Origin: a virus
Direction: 5' to 3' (one strand)
Virus record (IMG/VR): IMGVR_UViG_3300042691_038096
Coordinates: 1 to 64,000 of that record
Length of the DNA: 64,000 bases
The notes beneath the pieces were generated by a model that searched no databases, was not told the origin of the DNA, and worked only from the letters and a program-made list of their open reading frames with translations. Below are positions 1 through 6,064 of the stretch, piece after piece. Both the position numbers and the translations under genes were made by a program. Each line of letters opens with the position of its first letter. Position 1 is the first letter of the stretch.

Positions 1-562
1 CCGTAGAGGGTCTAGCCTCAGCTAGCACTACCACCAGCCAGCCTTGCCCAAAAACACCCACTAGAGCTCCATAGCCTTCTACAGGTACTACTAGGGCTAT
101 TACCGCGCTACAGGCCTGTACAGGCTCTAGACCACCCGCTACGGGCTCTAGACATAGATAGTCTTGTATATAACGGTATGGACAGTCAGGGGTTAGTGGA
201 GTCCGTACCAGTCCCTCGGGTCTATTCGGAGTGGTCTAGCCGGTACCGGCGGTAGGGATTTGATCAACTAGTGGACATGCTAGTACAAGAGAAAGAGTAT
301 GAGAAGAGAACATTTCTCTCAAAATGTAATTTTCTCTTGCCTGCCAGATGTGGGTACCGGCCCATGGGCCTGTCCTGACTAGAAAATTTCCGGCCGGAAA
401 ATCAGGAGTGTCCGGAATGTGTGCTAGTTGACCAGGTCTATCCGGAGCACTTTTAGTCCTGAAAAAATTCCGGCCTGTAGAAACCGGGCCTGAAAAAAGG
501 TCTCTGGACCACTGAAACCAAAGTAGAGACCTGCAATATAATTACTATAAATCAATTAACAT
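1..562. other. Non-coding, palindrome- and CTAG-rich region
   Basis: I see no credible gene here. The stretch is visibly richer in G and C than the rest of the window. It holds about eleven CTAG tetramers, where roughly two would be expected by chance. It also has several long perfect palindromes: TACAGGCCTGTA at 109-120, GCCGGTACCGGC at 239-250, GGCCCATGGGCC at 359-370 and TTTCCGGCCGGAAA at 387-400. A near-identical 13-mer, GGTCTATYCGGAG, occurs at 219-231 and 435-447. It could be a control or replication-origin-like region, or the edge of a larger non-coding segment beginning before the window. The function is unknown. Confidence 0.6.
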
Positions 563-799
563 ATGCGTAACAACAACAATCGCCCGAGTAGCTACCAGAA
601 ACTAAGCTACATGCAAAAGCTCGTAAATTACAGTCAACGCAAGCGCCACGGAGATGTGACGACAATTGCTGACCGTACCGGTTACAGTACCACTCATGTA
701 AGTGATGTCCTTACCGGTAAGTATCAAAACGACAGGATCATGAATGCCGCTTATGACCGCGGTCGTGGCCGTCAGATTAATGTTGCCCTAATTGGCTAA
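563..799 (+). CDS. Small HTH DNA-binding protein
   Basis: A 78-residue basic protein. The central part (about residues 28-66) reads like a Cro/XRE-type helix-turn-helix: a first helix ending in IADRTGY, a turn, then a recognition-helix-like STTHVSDVLTGK. The ends are rich in Arg, Asn and Lys. It is the first gene after the palindrome-rich region and is followed directly by a strong terminator, so it is probably a single-gene transcript. It may be a transcriptional regulator acting on the palindromes upstream, but that is inference. The upstream DNA (530-560) is AT-rich. Confidence 0.65.
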   Translation: MRNNNNRPSSYQKLSYMQKLVNYSQRKRHGDVTTIADRTGYSTTHVSDVLTGKYQNDRIMNAAYDRGRGRQINVALIG

Positions 800-820
800 G
801 AGCGGCCAGGGTTACCACTG

Positions 821-859
821 GGAATCCAGAGACTACAGGTTTCTGGATTCCTTTTATTA
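821..859 (+). terminator. Rho-independent terminator
   Basis: A perfect 10-bp stem, GGAATCCAGA (821-830) with TCTGGATTCC (842-851), closes an 11-nt loop and is followed by TTTTATTATT. It ends the transcript of the HTH gene and separates it from the small-gene cluster downstream. Confidence 0.85.
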
Positions 860-870
860 TTAACAGGAAA

Positions 871-876
871 AAGGAG
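871..876 (+). promoter_or_regulatory. Strong Shine-Dalgarno site (unusual here)
   Basis: AAGGAG lies five bases before the ATG at 882. Most other start codons in the window have only an A-rich leader and no recognisable Shine-Dalgarno, so this site stands out. It also supports the 882 start. Confidence 0.6.
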
Positions 877-881
877 TAGAT

Positions 882-1046
882 ATGTTAAAATGGATATGGT
901 TTGTATTAGGAGGATTACTGGGTAGTCCACTGCTAGTATTTGGAGCTACCACTAGTCTGTTGCTCTGGGATAGCAGGTATTGGGATAACTGTTGCGAAGG
1001 AGTTTTTGATCTAGCACTCCGGTTACCTAAAGGAAAGTGGTCATGA
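882..1046 (+). CDS. Small membrane protein, 54 aa
   Basis: The protein begins MLKWIWFVLGGLLGSPLLVF, a single hydrophobic N-terminal segment of about 20 residues. A short tail follows with two adjacent cysteines (DNCCEG) and a basic end. The start is supported by the AAGGAG Shine-Dalgarno at 871-876. Its stop overlaps the next start (ATGA at 1043-1046), which indicates translational coupling. I do not recognise the family. A small inner-membrane protein made early in infection is a plausible guess from size and position. Confidence 0.6.
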   Translation: MLKWIWFVLGGLLGSPLLVFGATTSLLLWDSRYWDNCCEGVFDLALRLPKGKWS

Positions 1047-1162
1047 GCGATTGGCAAGGTAGGAGTAGAAAGCAGATTGAGGCTACTGAGCGGATTGTAT
1101 TCTGGTCTCTGGTTGCCTTAGCGATTATTATTATTGGAATATTTATAGAATCAAAGATATGA
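1043..1162 (+). CDS. Small membrane protein, 39 aa
   Basis: A 39-residue product with a basic N-terminus (SDWQGRSRKQIEATER) followed by one hydrophobic helix of about 18 residues (IVFWSLVALAIIIIGIF). It is joined to both neighbours by ATGA stop-start overlaps, at 1043-1046 and 1159-1162. That overlap pattern is the main support for such a short gene. The function is unknown. The layout suggests a small membrane-anchored protein of the same cluster. Confidence 0.5.
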   Translation: MSDWQGRSRKQIEATERIVFWSLVALAIIIIGIFIESKI

Positions 1163-1350
1163 AAAAGAAATGGATAAGTGGAGCTGCAGCTGGGATAAGC
1201 GCGCTCCTTGCAGTTGGGTACGGTGGACTGGCTTGGGTAGATGCCCAACTAGGTAGTACCGGATTCACGTTTTGGTTACACCTCACGTGTGGACTAGGTT
1301 GGACTCTAAATGCACTACTATGGATAAGTATATGGAAAAGAGAAGGCTAA
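1159..1350 (+). CDS. Small membrane protein, 63 aa
   Basis: Starts MKKKWISGAAAGISALLAVG, a basic tip followed by a hydrophobic segment, with a second hydrophobic stretch near residues 37-56, so two membrane helices are likely. A cleaved signal peptide is an alternative reading of the N-terminus. The start overlaps the previous stop (ATGA). No family is recognised. Confidence 0.55.
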   Translation: MKKKWISGAAAGISALLAVGYGGLAWVDAQLGSTGFTFWLHLTCGLGWTLNALLWISIWKREG

Positions 1351-1484
1351 AAGCTGGGGAGGCTATTCTACTTGGAGTTATGTGGACCTGGCTGGGTTTA
1401 ATTTGTGTGGCACTGGCAGGTAGCGTGGTACTGGCCGCTGCCCAGATCATGGGAATAAATCTTAACCTATCATGGCTTGGCTAA
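1320..1484 (+). CDS. Small membrane protein, 54 aa
   Basis: A basic N-terminus (DKYMEKRRLKAGEA) precedes two closely spaced hydrophobic segments (LLGVMWTWLGLICVALAG and VVLAAAQIM). I place the start at the ATG at 1320, overlapping the previous gene by 31 bases. The ATG at 1332 is equally possible, and an in-frame ATG at 1272 would give an unlikely 79-base overlap. The 3' end overlaps the next gene by 13 bases. The function is unknown. Confidence 0.5.
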   Translation: MDKYMEKRRLKAGEAILLGVMWTWLGLICVALAGSVVLAAAQIMGINLNLSWLG

Positions 1485-1678
1485 AGAGACTTTGGAATTG
1501 GTGGCGACTCCGCAAGGCAGTACGCCAATTTAAGGAGGATATGGATAGTGGAGTTTGGGGCGACCCCTATGATGGATGGTACCCAGACTATCCATTTACT
1601 GAGAGGCGAGTAGAAAAGAGAGGCAAGGGAGTAGTGGAACCGGCTCCAGACAAGCATGCGAGGGATGAAGAGGAATAG
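1472..1678 (+). CDS. Hypothetical protein, 68 aa, Trp/Arg rich
   Basis: The N-terminal 20 residues are rich in Trp, Arg and Leu (AWLKRLWNWWRLRKAV) and could form an amphipathic, membrane-associated helix. The rest is polar, with a Tyr/Trp/Pro patch (GWYPDYPF) and a charged, probably disordered tail. The start overlaps the previous gene by 13 bases. I do not recognise a family. Confidence 0.5.
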   Translation: MAWLKRLWNWWRLRKAVRQFKEDMDSGVWGDPYDGWYPDYPFTERRVEKRGKGVVEPAPDKHARDEEE

Positions 1679-1742
1679 AGGCTCTATGTGCTGCCAATGT
1701 GCGACTGCCACGGGAAAAATGTGCTACAGACTAAAAGACTAA
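1665..1742 (+). CDS. Possible 25-aa cysteine-rich peptide
   Basis: A 25-codon frame starts inside the end of the previous gene and stops three bases before the next one. Its product has four cysteines (CCQC and a later C) among basic residues. The tight fit between neighbours and the overlapping style of the cluster favour a real gene, but the length gives little statistical support. It may be chance. Confidence 0.25.
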   Translation: MKRNRGSMCCQCATATGKMCYRLKD

Positions 1743-1745
1743 AAG

Positions 1746-2036
1746 ATGAAACACGAAACTAAATACCGGATTATTAAACGCGAGTGGTTTAATGAACAGG
1801 CCCAAATTGAGATGGAGAGGTGGCTGGTACAAAGGGAGGTTAAACTACCTTTTGGACTAAGTTGGTGGAAGACCTTTAAACATGAAGTAATTTCAATAAG
1901 CGGCTTATCTTCTACTGCACTTACATTCAGAAGTTTTGGAGATGCCCATGCATTTGTTCATAGACTTAAAGCTGGTTATAAAATTAATAGAACCGTTGAT
2001 ACGGTAGATGCCGTATTAGAATTTGAAAAAGAATGA
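1746..2036 (+). CDS. Hypothetical protein, 96 aa
   Basis: A soluble, mixed-charge protein (MKHETKYRIIKREWFNEQAQ at the start) with no membrane segment. The middle has alternating beta-type residues (EVISISGLSSTALTFRSFGD) and the end is acidic. It is translationally coupled to the next gene by an ATGA overlap at 2033-2036. The family is not recognised. Confidence 0.6.
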   Translation: MKHETKYRIIKREWFNEQAQIEMERWLVQREVKLPFGLSWWKTFKHEVISISGLSSTALTFRSFGDAHAFVHRLKAGYKINRTVDTVDAVLEFEKE

Positions 2037-2578
2037 GCAAACAGTATACCGTAAAGGAAAGCGACCGGCTAAATCCACTATCAGAGTTACCGGGTGGTAG
2101 CGTGGTTGAAGTATTCTATGATGGGTACTCAACACGATACGACAGGATTAAGTATCCAAGATCTTATGTACTTAAGATATGGGAGAGTAATAGTCGTACT
2201 GATATATCTAGGATTGAGGTCGATGGAAAACCCATTGCAATAAAAGGAGGAGATGTTTATTGGCTTACACCTAAACATCCATTTGATACAGAATCCGTTG
2301 AGGTATCAACCAACGGAGAACCTACCGTTAAGAGAAGTCCAGAAGAAGAAGCCAAAAAACTACAAAGGCAATTCTACTATTCACTGCCTAATAACGGAAG
2401 ACATGACGGTCTTAACTCGATTCCGAGTAGATGGTCAGAAAGTATTCGCTGTGCAATTATTGCCGTTGAGTACTATATTGATTGTTCACAAGATCATGAG
2501 TACTGGAAAGAAGTCCTTATCTATTTGGAAAGAATGGAAGCCGAGGACAACTTAAAAGACGATGATCTTCCTTTCTAA
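2033..2578 (+). CDS. Hypothetical protein, 181 aa
   Basis: A soluble protein. The N-terminal half is beta-rich (GGSVVEVFYDGYSTRYDRI, then an EVDGKPIAIKGGDVYW stretch). The C-terminal half is helical and acidic, ending in ERMEAEDNLKDDDLPF. That acidic end with a terminal aromatic recalls the tails of single-stranded-DNA-binding proteins, but nothing else supports that reading. It is coupled to the preceding gene by an ATGA overlap. The function is unknown. Confidence 0.6.
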   Translation: MSKQYTVKESDRLNPLSELPGGSVVEVFYDGYSTRYDRIKYPRSYVLKIWESNSRTDISRIEVDGKPIAIKGGDVYWLTPKHPFDTESVEVSTNGEPTVKRSPEEEAKKLQRQFYYSLPNNGRHDGLNSIPSRWSESIRCAIIAVEYYIDCSQDHEYWKEVLIYLERMEAEDNLKDDDLPF

Positions 2579-2601
2579 TCATTAATCATTAACCAGACAA
2601 A

Positions 2602-2826
2602 ATGGAAAAGAATCCCTATTTTGTTACTGCTCCTCAGACTGGAGTGGTTTACAAACTTTGGACACTTCCCCAAGGAACCCAGGTTCAACGCCAGGGTTTA
2701 GCTGTAGATGGTCGCCTAGCCGAAACATTTACAGTGACAAAGCAAAATGGTACCTTTGCCGATTGCAAAACAACTTGGGGTTACGAGTTCTACTTGGATG
2801 CTTCTCTTGATGTAATTGCATCCTAA
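2602..2826 (+). CDS. Hypothetical protein, 74 aa
   Basis: A small soluble protein with beta-type patterning (VVYKLWTLPQGTQVQRQGLA) and no membrane segment. It ends just before the tRNA-Ile gene. I do not recognise it. Confidence 0.55.
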   Translation: MEKNPYFVTAPQTGVVYKLWTLPQGTQVQRQGLAVDGRLAETFTVTKQNGTFADCKTTWGYEFYLDASLDVIAS

Positions 2827-2833
2827 GAGAGCC

Positions 2834-2906
2834 GCTCCTGTAGCTCAATGGTTAGAGCAGGATCCTTATACGATCAAGGTTATGGGTTCGAGTCCCGTCA
2901 GGAGTA
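2834..2906 (+). tRNA. tRNA-Ile (UAU)
   Basis: The cloverleaf can be drawn by hand: acceptor GCTCCTG with CAGGAGT (one G-U), D stem GCTC/GAGC, and T arm ATGGG-TTCGAGT-CCCGT. The anticodon loop is CTTATAC, giving anticodon TAT, and A37 is present. The top anticodon-stem pair is a mismatch. It reads AUA directly, without the lysidine-modified CAU tRNA bacteria normally use, and AUA is common in this AT-rich genome. No CCA is encoded. Confidence 0.9.
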
Positions 2907-2924
2907 CATGAGATATATAACTAT

Positions 2925-3548
2925 ATGTTAGAACAATTCAAAAGTATATTAGAAAAAGAAGCTTCAGCGATTTCTAACATTCCTATTACTGATAGCTATG
3001 ACCAGGCAGTTTCTCTTATCTTAAAGAGAGTACACAAAGATGGCGGTAAACTTATATGTAGTGGGATGGGAAAAGCTGGACAGATTGCAGTAAACATTGC
3101 AACCACATTTAGCTCAACCGGAACACCGGCTGTTTATCTTCATCCAAGTGAAGCTCAACATGGAGACTTAGGCATTCTTCAAAAGAACGATATTATGCTA
3201 CTTATTTCAAACAGTGGTAAGACTCGTGAAATTGTTGAACTAATTAATCTCGCTAAGAACCTCTATGATGACATTCCTATTATATGCATAACAAGGAATG
3301 CCTATTCAGGCTTAGGCGAATCATCTGATGTAACTCTATTGACTGGAGAGACAGAGGAAATATGTCCTCTTGGATTAACACCTACCGTATCAACAACAGT
3401 AATGTCCGTGATTGGTGATTGCCTAGTTTATGGAGTTATGAAGGCAATAGGTTTTACAAATGCCGAATATGCAAAGAGACATCATAGTGGATATCTTGGA
3501 TATAAAAGCAGGAGAGGAACTGGCGTTGACAATCACTTGTGGGAATAA
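2925..3548 (+). CDS. kdsD: Arabinose-5-phosphate isomerase (KdsD/KpsF, SIS domain)
   Basis: This 207-residue protein is a SIS-domain sugar isomerase. The KdsD/KpsF family converts ribulose-5-phosphate to arabinose-5-phosphate, the first step to KDO for lipopolysaccharide. Visible family motifs are GMGKAGQIA (47-55), HPSEAQHGDLG (73-83), SNSGKTREI (95-103), TPTVSTT (152-158) and HHSGYLG (186-192). Bacterial enzymes usually carry two CBS domains after the SIS domain (about 320 residues). Here they are absent, so this is the SIS-only form. It follows the tRNA-Ile gene and precedes thioredoxin, and it is probably an auxiliary metabolic gene acting on the host envelope. Confidence 0.85.
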   Translation: MLEQFKSILEKEASAISNIPITDSYDQAVSLILKRVHKDGGKLICSGMGKAGQIAVNIATTFSSTGTPAVYLHPSEAQHGDLGILQKNDIMLLISNSGKTREIVELINLAKNLYDDIPIICITRNAYSGLGESSDVTLLTGETEEICPLGLTPTVSTTVMSVIGDCLVYGVMKAIGFTNAEYAKRHHSGYLGYKSRRGTGVDNHLWE

Positions 3549-3565
3549 ACTAAATGCTAAATAAA

Positions 3566-3578
3566 CATATAAAAATAA
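3566..3578 (+). promoter_or_regulatory. Late-promoter-like box CATATAAAAATAA
   Basis: The same 13-mer occurs upstream of the gene at 8848, and a variant precedes the gene at 16976. Here it ends nine bases before the thioredoxin start. It resembles the T4 late promoter core TATAAATA in composition and position, but an A-rich translation-initiation element is also possible. Confidence 0.45.
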
Positions 3579-3587
3579 ATTGAAGTT

Positions 3588-3875
3588 ATGATCATTGAAG
3601 ATAAAGCAGAATTAAAGAGTGGGAAGGTACTCATCGACTTCTGGGCAGAATGGTGCGGTCCTTGTAGAATTACAAAACCTAGAATTGAAAATCTCGGTAA
3701 TGAAACCGAGGATCTTAAAGTATATTTTTGTAATGTAGATTCTGATAGTGAAATGGCTAGTGCATTTGGTATTAGAAGCATTCCTACTCTTGTTTATCTT
3801 GAGGATGGTGAAGTTAAGAATCGTAGTGTTGGGGTATTAAGTGATCAACAGCTTGCTGAGTTAATTAATCCATAA
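3588..3875 (+). CDS. trxA: Thioredoxin
   Basis: A 95-residue thioredoxin-fold protein with the redox motif WCGPC at residues 22-26 and the cis-proline motif SIPT (P66). Both are needed for dithiol-disulfide exchange. It is slightly shorter than the usual 105-110 residues but retains the core, and no signal peptide is seen, so it is cytoplasmic. T4-type phages often encode a thioredoxin or glutaredoxin serving ribonucleotide reductase. No reductase lies in this window. The stop overlaps the next start (TAATG). Confidence 0.92.
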   Translation: MIIEDKAELKSGKVLIDFWAEWCGPCRITKPRIENLGNETEDLKVYFCNVDSDSEMASAFGIRSIPTLVYLEDGEVKNRSVGVLSDQQLAELINP

Positions 3876-4054
3876 TGACTTTTACAAACATACTACTTTT
3901 ATATCTTACAGTAGGCACCGTGTGTGCTATGTGTTTTGAGATCTTAATGAAAAAGTTTGATCTATCAGAAGACACAGGCATTATTGAACGATTTACATGG
4001 ATCGCGTTATGGCCTTACTATGTTTTAATATTTTTTTGGGGAATGAGAAAATAA
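3875..4054 (+). CDS. Small membrane protein, 59 aa
   Basis: The start ATG shares a base with the thioredoxin stop, indicating coupling. The product has two hydrophobic segments: residues 2-23 (TFTNILLLYLTVGTVCAMCF) and about 41-56 (IALWPYYVLIFFWG). They are joined by a polar loop and followed by a short basic end. The function is unknown. Confidence 0.6.
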   Translation: MTFTNILLLYLTVGTVCAMCFEILMKKFDLSEDTGIIERFTWIALWPYYVLIFFWGMRK

Positions 4055-4057
4055 ATC

Positions 4058-4098
4058 TTTCAGAACCTTAATTGGCCTGTTATATTTTTTCTATAACA
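4058..4098 (+). promoter_or_regulatory. Two-part promoter-like element with hairpin, copy 1
   Basis: TTTCAG at 4058-4063, fourteen bases, then TGTTATA (4078-4084), TTTTTTC and TATAACA (4092-4098). The last three form a perfect 7-bp inverted repeat. The same elements with the same 14-base spacing recur at 6374-6415. It precedes the gene at 4111 and probably starts or regulates that transcript. Confidence 0.5.
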
Positions 4099-4110
4099 AA
4101 TAAAAATAAA

Positions 4111-4398
4111 ATGAGTAACACCACAGTACAAGATTTTGAAATGTTTACCCCAGCCGGTAATCGTGCATGTCAACGTTTGGTAGACAATATTACTAAAAAG
4201 ATTCATTCAAAGCGTAGGTATACTGCCGAGGAATTTTCTCAAATGCTTGAGGAAGGTCAATCTGCAATTGCTAAAACTTATGGAGAAATTTATGACTCCG
4301 AACCTCGTGTTCATATCGCTCATCTACTTTCAAAGGAGTTAAAGAAAGCCGGATACGGTTTCTATTTTGATTATTTCCAAGACATTCAAACTGCTTAA
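4111..4398 (+). CDS. Hypothetical protein, 95 aa
   Basis: I place the start at 4111, directly after the A-rich leader TAAAAATAAA. An upstream in-frame ATG at 4072 would overlap the promoter-like hairpin. The product (starting MSNTTVQDFEMFTPAGNRAC) is soluble and mostly helical, with an aromatic-rich C-terminus (GYGFYFDYFQ). No known family is recognised. Confidence 0.6.
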   Translation: MSNTTVQDFEMFTPAGNRACQRLVDNITKKIHSKRRYTAEEFSQMLEEGQSAIAKTYGEIYDSEPRVHIAHLLSKELKKAGYGFYFDYFQDIQTA

Positions 4399-4399
4399 T

Positions 4400-4621
4400 A
4401 TGAAAGATAAATATCCAATATTTGCCGTTAGCCTATTACTGTTTTTAGGACTCGTAGTACTATCTGTCATTATGGCGTGGCCAACACAATTCTTATGGAA
4501 CACATGTTTGGTTCCTGCTGTAACATTTGCAAAACATATCGGTTTTTGGCAGGCATTTGGCATAAACCTATTGGCATCTATTTTATTCAAGGCAAGCTCT
4601 GCTTCTAAATCTAAATCATAA
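4400..4621 (+). CDS. Small membrane protein, 73 aa
   Basis: Starts two bases after the previous stop. It has a strong hydrophobic segment at about residues 7-25 (FAVSLLLFLGLVVLSVIMA) and a second, weaker one near 48-63, and it ends in a serine/lysine-rich tail. Two membrane helices suggest an inner-membrane protein. A holin-like role is possible from size and topology alone, but nothing specific supports it. Confidence 0.55.
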   Translation: MKDKYPIFAVSLLLFLGLVVLSVIMAWPTQFLWNTCLVPAVTFAKHIGFWQAFGINLLASILFKASSASKSKS

Positions 4622-4803
4622 TGGATATCTTTGAAATTACACCACAACAAGAAGCCCAATGGATTGAAGAAATTCTTCAAGAAGCATCTGCACATGGCTT
4701 ACGTCAAGAAGTAATTGAATGTGCCAATAAATACATGGATGAAGATCCCCAAATGGACAAGATCGTTGCATACCAATTAGCCCACATGGAATGGATTAAA
4801 TAA
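4621..4803 (+). CDS. Hypothetical protein, 60 aa
   Basis: An acidic, helical small protein (starting MDIFEITPQQEAQWIEEILQ) whose start shares a base with the previous stop. It ends just before the tRNA-Leu gene. The function is unknown. Confidence 0.55.
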   Translation: MDIFEITPQQEAQWIEEILQEASAHGLRQEVIECANKYMDEDPQMDKIVAYQLAHMEWIK

Positions 4804-4809
4804 TCTTCT

Positions 4810-4898
4810 GCCGCCTTGGTGAAACAGGTAGACACAAGGGACTTAAAATCCCTCGACCCGAAACGGTCGTGCCGGTTCGATTCCGGCAGGCGGTACCA
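4810..4898 (+). tRNA. tRNA-Leu (UAA)
   Basis: A class II tRNA with a long variable arm. The acceptor is GCCGCCT with AGGCGGT (one G-U), the anticodon stem-loop is AGGGA-CTTAAAA-TCCCT with anticodon TAA, and the T arm is GCCGG-TTCGATT-CCGGC. The 3' CCA is encoded (4896-4898), unlike the other tRNAs here. It reads UUA, a frequent codon in the neighbouring genes. Confidence 0.95.
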
Positions 4899-4901
4899 CT
4901 T

Positions 4902-4973
4902 GCCCTCATAGTTAAATGGATATAACAGTAGCCTTCTAAGCTTCTATTCCAGGTTCGATTCCTGGTGAGGGTA
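4902..4973 (+). tRNA. tRNA-Arg (UCU)
   Basis: Acceptor GCCCTCA with TGAGGGT, D stem GTTA/TAAC, anticodon loop CTTCTAA (anticodon TCT), and T arm CCAGG-TTCGATT-CCTGG. One anticodon-stem position is a T-T mismatch. It starts three bases after the tRNA-Leu CCA, so the two are surely cotranscribed. It reads AGA, the dominant Arg codon in this phage. Confidence 0.92.
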
Positions 4974-4993
4974 CAAAACTAAATCTAAATAAT

Positions 4994-5245
4994 ATGTTTA
5001 AAACTGGCGACAAAGTAACATGGGTTCAGAAGGATACGATTATTCCTCACCCACAAGGTAGAACTGACCGTGAAGGTAACATCCTTCCTGTATTTGGTGA
5101 CAAGGTAATGAATGGTCGAATTATTGACTGTCTTAATAAAAAGTATCAGGTTAGACCTGACTGGGCAGAGCAATATAAAGATGAGATCTGCGGTGCTCAT
5201 TACTATGACAAATATATTAAGGCAGAGGAATTAAGTTTACTGTAA
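4994..5245 (+). CDS. Hypothetical protein, 83 aa
   Basis: A soluble protein starting MFKTGDKVTWVQKD, a beginning typical of small beta-barrel (SH3-like) domains: a hydrophobic residue, KxGDKV, then alternating residues. It continues with a second strand pair around GRIIDCLNKKYQVRPDW. I do not recognise a specific family. Confidence 0.6.
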   Translation: MFKTGDKVTWVQKDTIIPHPQGRTDREGNILPVFGDKVMNGRIIDCLNKKYQVRPDWAEQYKDEICGAHYYDKYIKAEELSLL

Positions 5246-5312
5246 ACAAAGTAATATCTTTACAATATAAATATACCGACTGCCGTTCTTTGACATAAAA
5301 ATAAAGACTACT

Positions 5313-5663
5313 ATGGAAACATTCTATTTTATGCTAGGTGGGCTCACGGTGCTAACACTCGTTTGTGTTGTGGGTTTGGTTAGTATGTTAAAACAGATAA
5401 AAACGCTATCCCTTGAAAAAGATCAATTGTGGAATGCAATTGATAATCTTAACCGTGATCTAGGTACTGACATTGAAAGAGTACATAGCCACGTTAATGA
5501 AGCTATCAATGATATGAATATTCGTATTGATGCAACTGATAGAGAACTTAATGATCAACTGTTTGAAGTTAATCGTTCAATAGATTCTAGGTTGGATAAA
5601 CTTGAGAATCGTTTAATAAACATGTATAACGAAGGCTGTAAACCAGTCAAAGAAAAACAATAA
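5313..5663 (+). CDS. Membrane-anchored coiled-coil protein, 116 aa
   Basis: One N-terminal transmembrane helix (about residues 5-26, FYFMLGGLTVLTLVCVVGLV) is followed by a long, heptad-patterned helical region (about 28-108) with many Glu, Asp, Asn and Leu residues, and a basic end. The topology resembles that of spanin inner subunits and of membrane-anchored exclusion proteins. No conserved motif distinguishes these. It precedes tRNA-Gly. Confidence 0.6.
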   Translation: METFYFMLGGLTVLTLVCVVGLVSMLKQIKTLSLEKDQLWNAIDNLNRDLGTDIERVHSHVNEAINDMNIRIDATDRELNDQLFEVNRSIDSRLDKLENRLINMYNEGCKPVKEKQ

Positions 5664-5685
5664 CCAGTCAAAAGAATGGTAGTCC

Positions 5686-5758
5686 GCGGAAGTAGCTCAG
5701 TTGGTAGAGCGATAGCCTTCCAAGCTATAGGTCGCGAGTTCGAACCTCGTCTTCCGCT
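5686..5758 (+). tRNA. tRNA-Gly (UCC)
   Basis: Acceptor GCGGAAG with CTTCCGC (perfect), D stem GCTC/GAGC, anticodon arm ATAGC-CTTCCAA-GCTAT with anticodon TCC, and T arm CGAGG/GTTCGAAC-type. It reads GGA, a common glycine codon in these glycine-rich tail genes. No CCA is encoded. Confidence 0.95.
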
Positions 5759-5802
5759 CAATGGACATGGTGTCCAGATTAAAACAAAAAAAAACAAAAG
5801 CT

Positions 5803-5976
5803 ATGAAGAAATTCTTTGCAATCATGATCGCCGTTAGCGTATTCGCTTTGGCTTCATGCGGTGGTAACGCCGACACTGCTGTTTCTGGTGGAGCTGACTC
5901 AACTGCAGTTGATACAACTGCCGTTGTTGACACAACCGCTCTTGAAACCCCAGCTGATACAACTGCTACCAAGTAA
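5803..5976 (+). CDS. Small lipoprotein, 57 aa
   Basis: The ATG at 5803 gives a textbook lipoprotein signal: MKKFFAIMIAVSVFALASC, with lipobox LASC and the lipidated cysteine at residue 19. The upstream ATG at 5761 would destroy it. The mature part is a low-complexity string of Thr, Ala, Asp and Val (TAVDTTAVVDTTA) and is likely a disordered surface or periplasmic tether. Phage lipoproteins of this kind can block superinfection or disturb the host envelope, but the role here is inference. Confidence 0.75.
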   Translation: MKKFFAIMIAVSVFALASCGGNADTAVSGGADSTAVDTTAVVDTTALETPADTTATK

Positions 5977-5990
5977 TTGTATTAGTGTGC

Positions 5991-6059
5991 CATGTAAAGC
6001 CTCTTATGGGTAAGCCCATAATGTAACATGCCTCCGTAACCGAAAGGGTACGCCGGAGG
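5991..6059 (+). ncRNA. Structured non-coding RNA candidate
   Basis: Between the lipoprotein gene and the atypical tRNA the sequence folds into nested hairpins. An outer CATGT/ACATG (5991-5995 with 6026-6030) encloses a perfect 7-bp stem TTATGGG/CCCATAA (6004-6010 with 6015-6021). A second stem, CCTCCG/CGGAGG (6031-6036 with 6054-6059), carries an inner GAAA-capped helix. No protein frame fits. It sits in a tRNA cluster and could be a small RNA, a processing signal or a degenerate tRNA. Confidence 0.45.
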
Positions 6060-6064
6060 TTTAA

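Noticed and set aside
4339-4695. Open frame on the minus strand across two small genes
   Set aside because: It overlaps well-spaced + strand genes with A-rich leaders and has no domain.
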